From Flavobacteriaceae bacterium (GTDB taxonomy: Bacteria > Bacteroidota > Bacteroidia > Flavobacteriales > Flavobacteriaceae): a stretch of DNA of 5,881 nt. The position numbers and the translations under genes are program-made. Each line of letters starts with the position of its first letter. Position 1 is the first letter of the stretch. Below the pieces are notes generated by a model, which did not search any database, had not been told where the DNA came from, and was given only the letters and a program-made list of their open reading frames with translations. Below are positions 5,286 through 5,881 of the stretch, piece by piece. The stretch covers positions 1-5,881 of the forward strand of contig CANHNG010000128.1 in NCBI GenBank assembly GCA_947461915.1, given 5' to 3'.

Positions 5286-5320
5286 AATCCTAAATTCAAA
5301 ATCCTAAATCCTAAATAAAT
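5286..5320 (+). repeat. Degenerate heptamer tandem repeat before tpx
   Basis: Five units in seven-base phase: AATCCTA, AATTCAA, AATCCTA, AATCCTA, AATAAAT. The 11-mer AAATCCTAAAT occurs three times, starting at 5285, 5299 and 5306. The block ends six bases before the tpx -7 box, so it covers the place where the -33 element would be. It may be a slippage-prone array or a set of spaced binding sites. Confidence 0.75.
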
Positions 5321-5325
5321 TTTCA

Positions 5326-5333
5326 TACTTTTG
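5326..5333 (+). promoter_or_regulatory. -7 promoter box of tpx (TACTTTTG)
   Basis: Exact match to TAnnTTTG, 24 bases before the ATG at 5358. The TTG at 5331-5333, which is in frame with tpx, is the end of this box. It would lie upstream of the expected transcription start and so cannot be the start codon of a transcript from here. Confidence 0.7.
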
Positions 5334-5357
5334 AACCTCATTAAAAAAACAAAAAGA

Positions 5358-5855
5358 ATGGCTTCAATAACATTAGGAGGAAATCCAATACACACATCGG
5401 GTGAATTACCAAAAGTTGGTTCAAAACTAGCCGATTTTAAATTAGTAAAAAACGACCTTTCAATTGCTTCTTTAGCTGATTTTTCAGGAAGTAAATTGGT
5501 TTTGAATATTTTTCCAAGTATTGATACTGGGACTTGCGCAACATCTGTAAGAAAATTTAACGAAAGCGCTGCTAAATTGGAAAACACCAAAGTATTGTGT
5601 ATTTCAAGAGATTTGCCTTTTGCACAAAAACGTTTTTGCGGTGCAGAAGGAATCGAAAATATAATCAATTTATCTGATTTTAAGGACGGAAGTTTCGGAA
5701 AAACAAATGGATTAGAAATTACTGATAGTGTTTTAGCCGGTTTACATTCGAGAGCCATTATTGTAGTTGACGAAAACGGAACTATCATACATACGGAACA
5801 AGTCCCTGAAATTGCCAACGAGCCAAATTACGAAGCTGCTTATGCGGTACTTTAA
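5358..5855 (+). CDS. tpx: Thiol peroxidase (atypical 2-Cys peroxiredoxin, Tpx)
   Basis: Reduces hydrogen and alkyl peroxides, usually with electrons from thioredoxin. From ATG 5358 the protein has 165 residues, the normal Tpx length, and starts M-A-S-I-T-L-G-G-N-P-I. The peroxidatic Cys is Cys60 in S-I-D-T-G-T-C-A-T-S, with Thr57 as the conserved helper residue. The resolving Cys is Cys94 in K-R-F-C-G-A-E-G, and a third Cys at 81 matches the three-Cys pattern of E. coli Tpx (61, 82, 95). The C-terminal half has the expected S-R-A-I-I-V-V-D-E-N-G strand. An in-frame TTG at 5331 would add nine residues but overlaps the promoter box, so ATG 5358 is preferred. It is separated from the upstream peroxide operon by a terminator and has its own promoter. 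The thioredoxin-like protein next door is a candidate reductant. Identification very secure. Confidence 0.97.
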   Translation: MASITLGGNPIHTSGELPKVGSKLADFKLVKNDLSIASLADFSGSKLVLNIFPSIDTGTCATSVRKFNESAAKLENTKVLCISRDLPFAQKRFCGAEGIENIINLSDFKDGSFGKTNGLEITDSVLAGLHSRAIIVVDENGTIIHTEQVPEIANEPNYEAAYAVL

Positions 5856-5866
5856 TTAGTACAATA

Positions 5867-5881
5867 ATGGAATTTCAAAAA
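5867..5881 (+). CDS. Start of a downstream gene, cut by the window end (possibly diacylglycerol kinase family)
   Basis: ATG at 5867 opens M-E-F-Q-K and the window ends there. It starts 11 bases after the tpx stop with no terminator between, so it would be cotranscribed with tpx. In Flavobacterium genomes I recall a small diacylglycerol/undecaprenol kinase family gene after tpx, with a similar N-terminus. Five codons cannot prove this. Confidence 0.4.

Noticed and set aside
5331..5357. N-terminal extension of Tpx from TTG at 5331
   Set aside because: The TTG is part of the -7 promoter box TACTTTTG, and family members begin at M-A-S-I-T-L-G-G, which corresponds to ATG 5358.
5204..5818. 204-codon open frame on the minus strand
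   Set aside because: It lies opposite tpx, its promoter and the operon terminator. The translation has no family motif, while the + strand frame is an unmistakable thiol peroxidase.

Overview
The window looks like chromosome from a member of the Bacteroidota, most likely Flavobacterium or a close relative. The base composition is AT-rich and no intact gene has a clear Shine-Dalgarno sequence; starts follow A-rich leaders instead. Three intergenic regions carry the Bacteroidota -7 promoter box TAnnTTTG about 25-40 bases before a start codon. The protein families also fit: a four-helix-bundle S23-like protein, a flavobacterial-type outer-membrane barrel protein and a 2-Cys peroxiredoxin. All supported genes lie on the + strand.

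Left part (1-2590): a four-helix-bundle protein gene broken by a one-base insertion near 225-229. It is followed by an intact RluA-family pseudouridine synthase, whose start codon lies in a perfect 9-bp tandem duplication. Next is a secreted, probably outer-membrane, beta-barrel protein with its own promoter and a strong rho-independent terminator. Middle part (2590-3900): the last 64 or so codons of a nitroreductase-family gene whose 5' part is gone, then a six-helix membrane protein of unknown role. After it comes a 300-base intergenic region holding a terminator, a 56-codon open minus-strand frame, an OxyR-like half-site and the promoter of the next operon.

Right part (3858-5881): a thiol-based peroxide-defence block. 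One promoter and one terminator bracket three genes: a typical 2-Cys peroxiredoxin, a thioredoxin-like protein with a CGNC active site, and a small cysteine-free helical protein of unknown function (DUF6952-like). A separate promoter, preceded by degenerate heptamer repeats, drives tpx (atypical 2-Cys thiol peroxidase). The first five codons of another gene follow, possibly a diacylglycerol kinase family protein. The likely logic is that the peroxiredoxin and Tpx reduce peroxides, while the adjacent thioredoxin-like protein may recycle one or both. The small third gene is the real unknown.

No tRNA, rRNA, CRISPR array, intact insertion sequence or origin was seen. The best candidates for something undescribed are the peroxiredoxin / CGNC-thioredoxin / small-protein operon and the 3605-3775 intergenic element.
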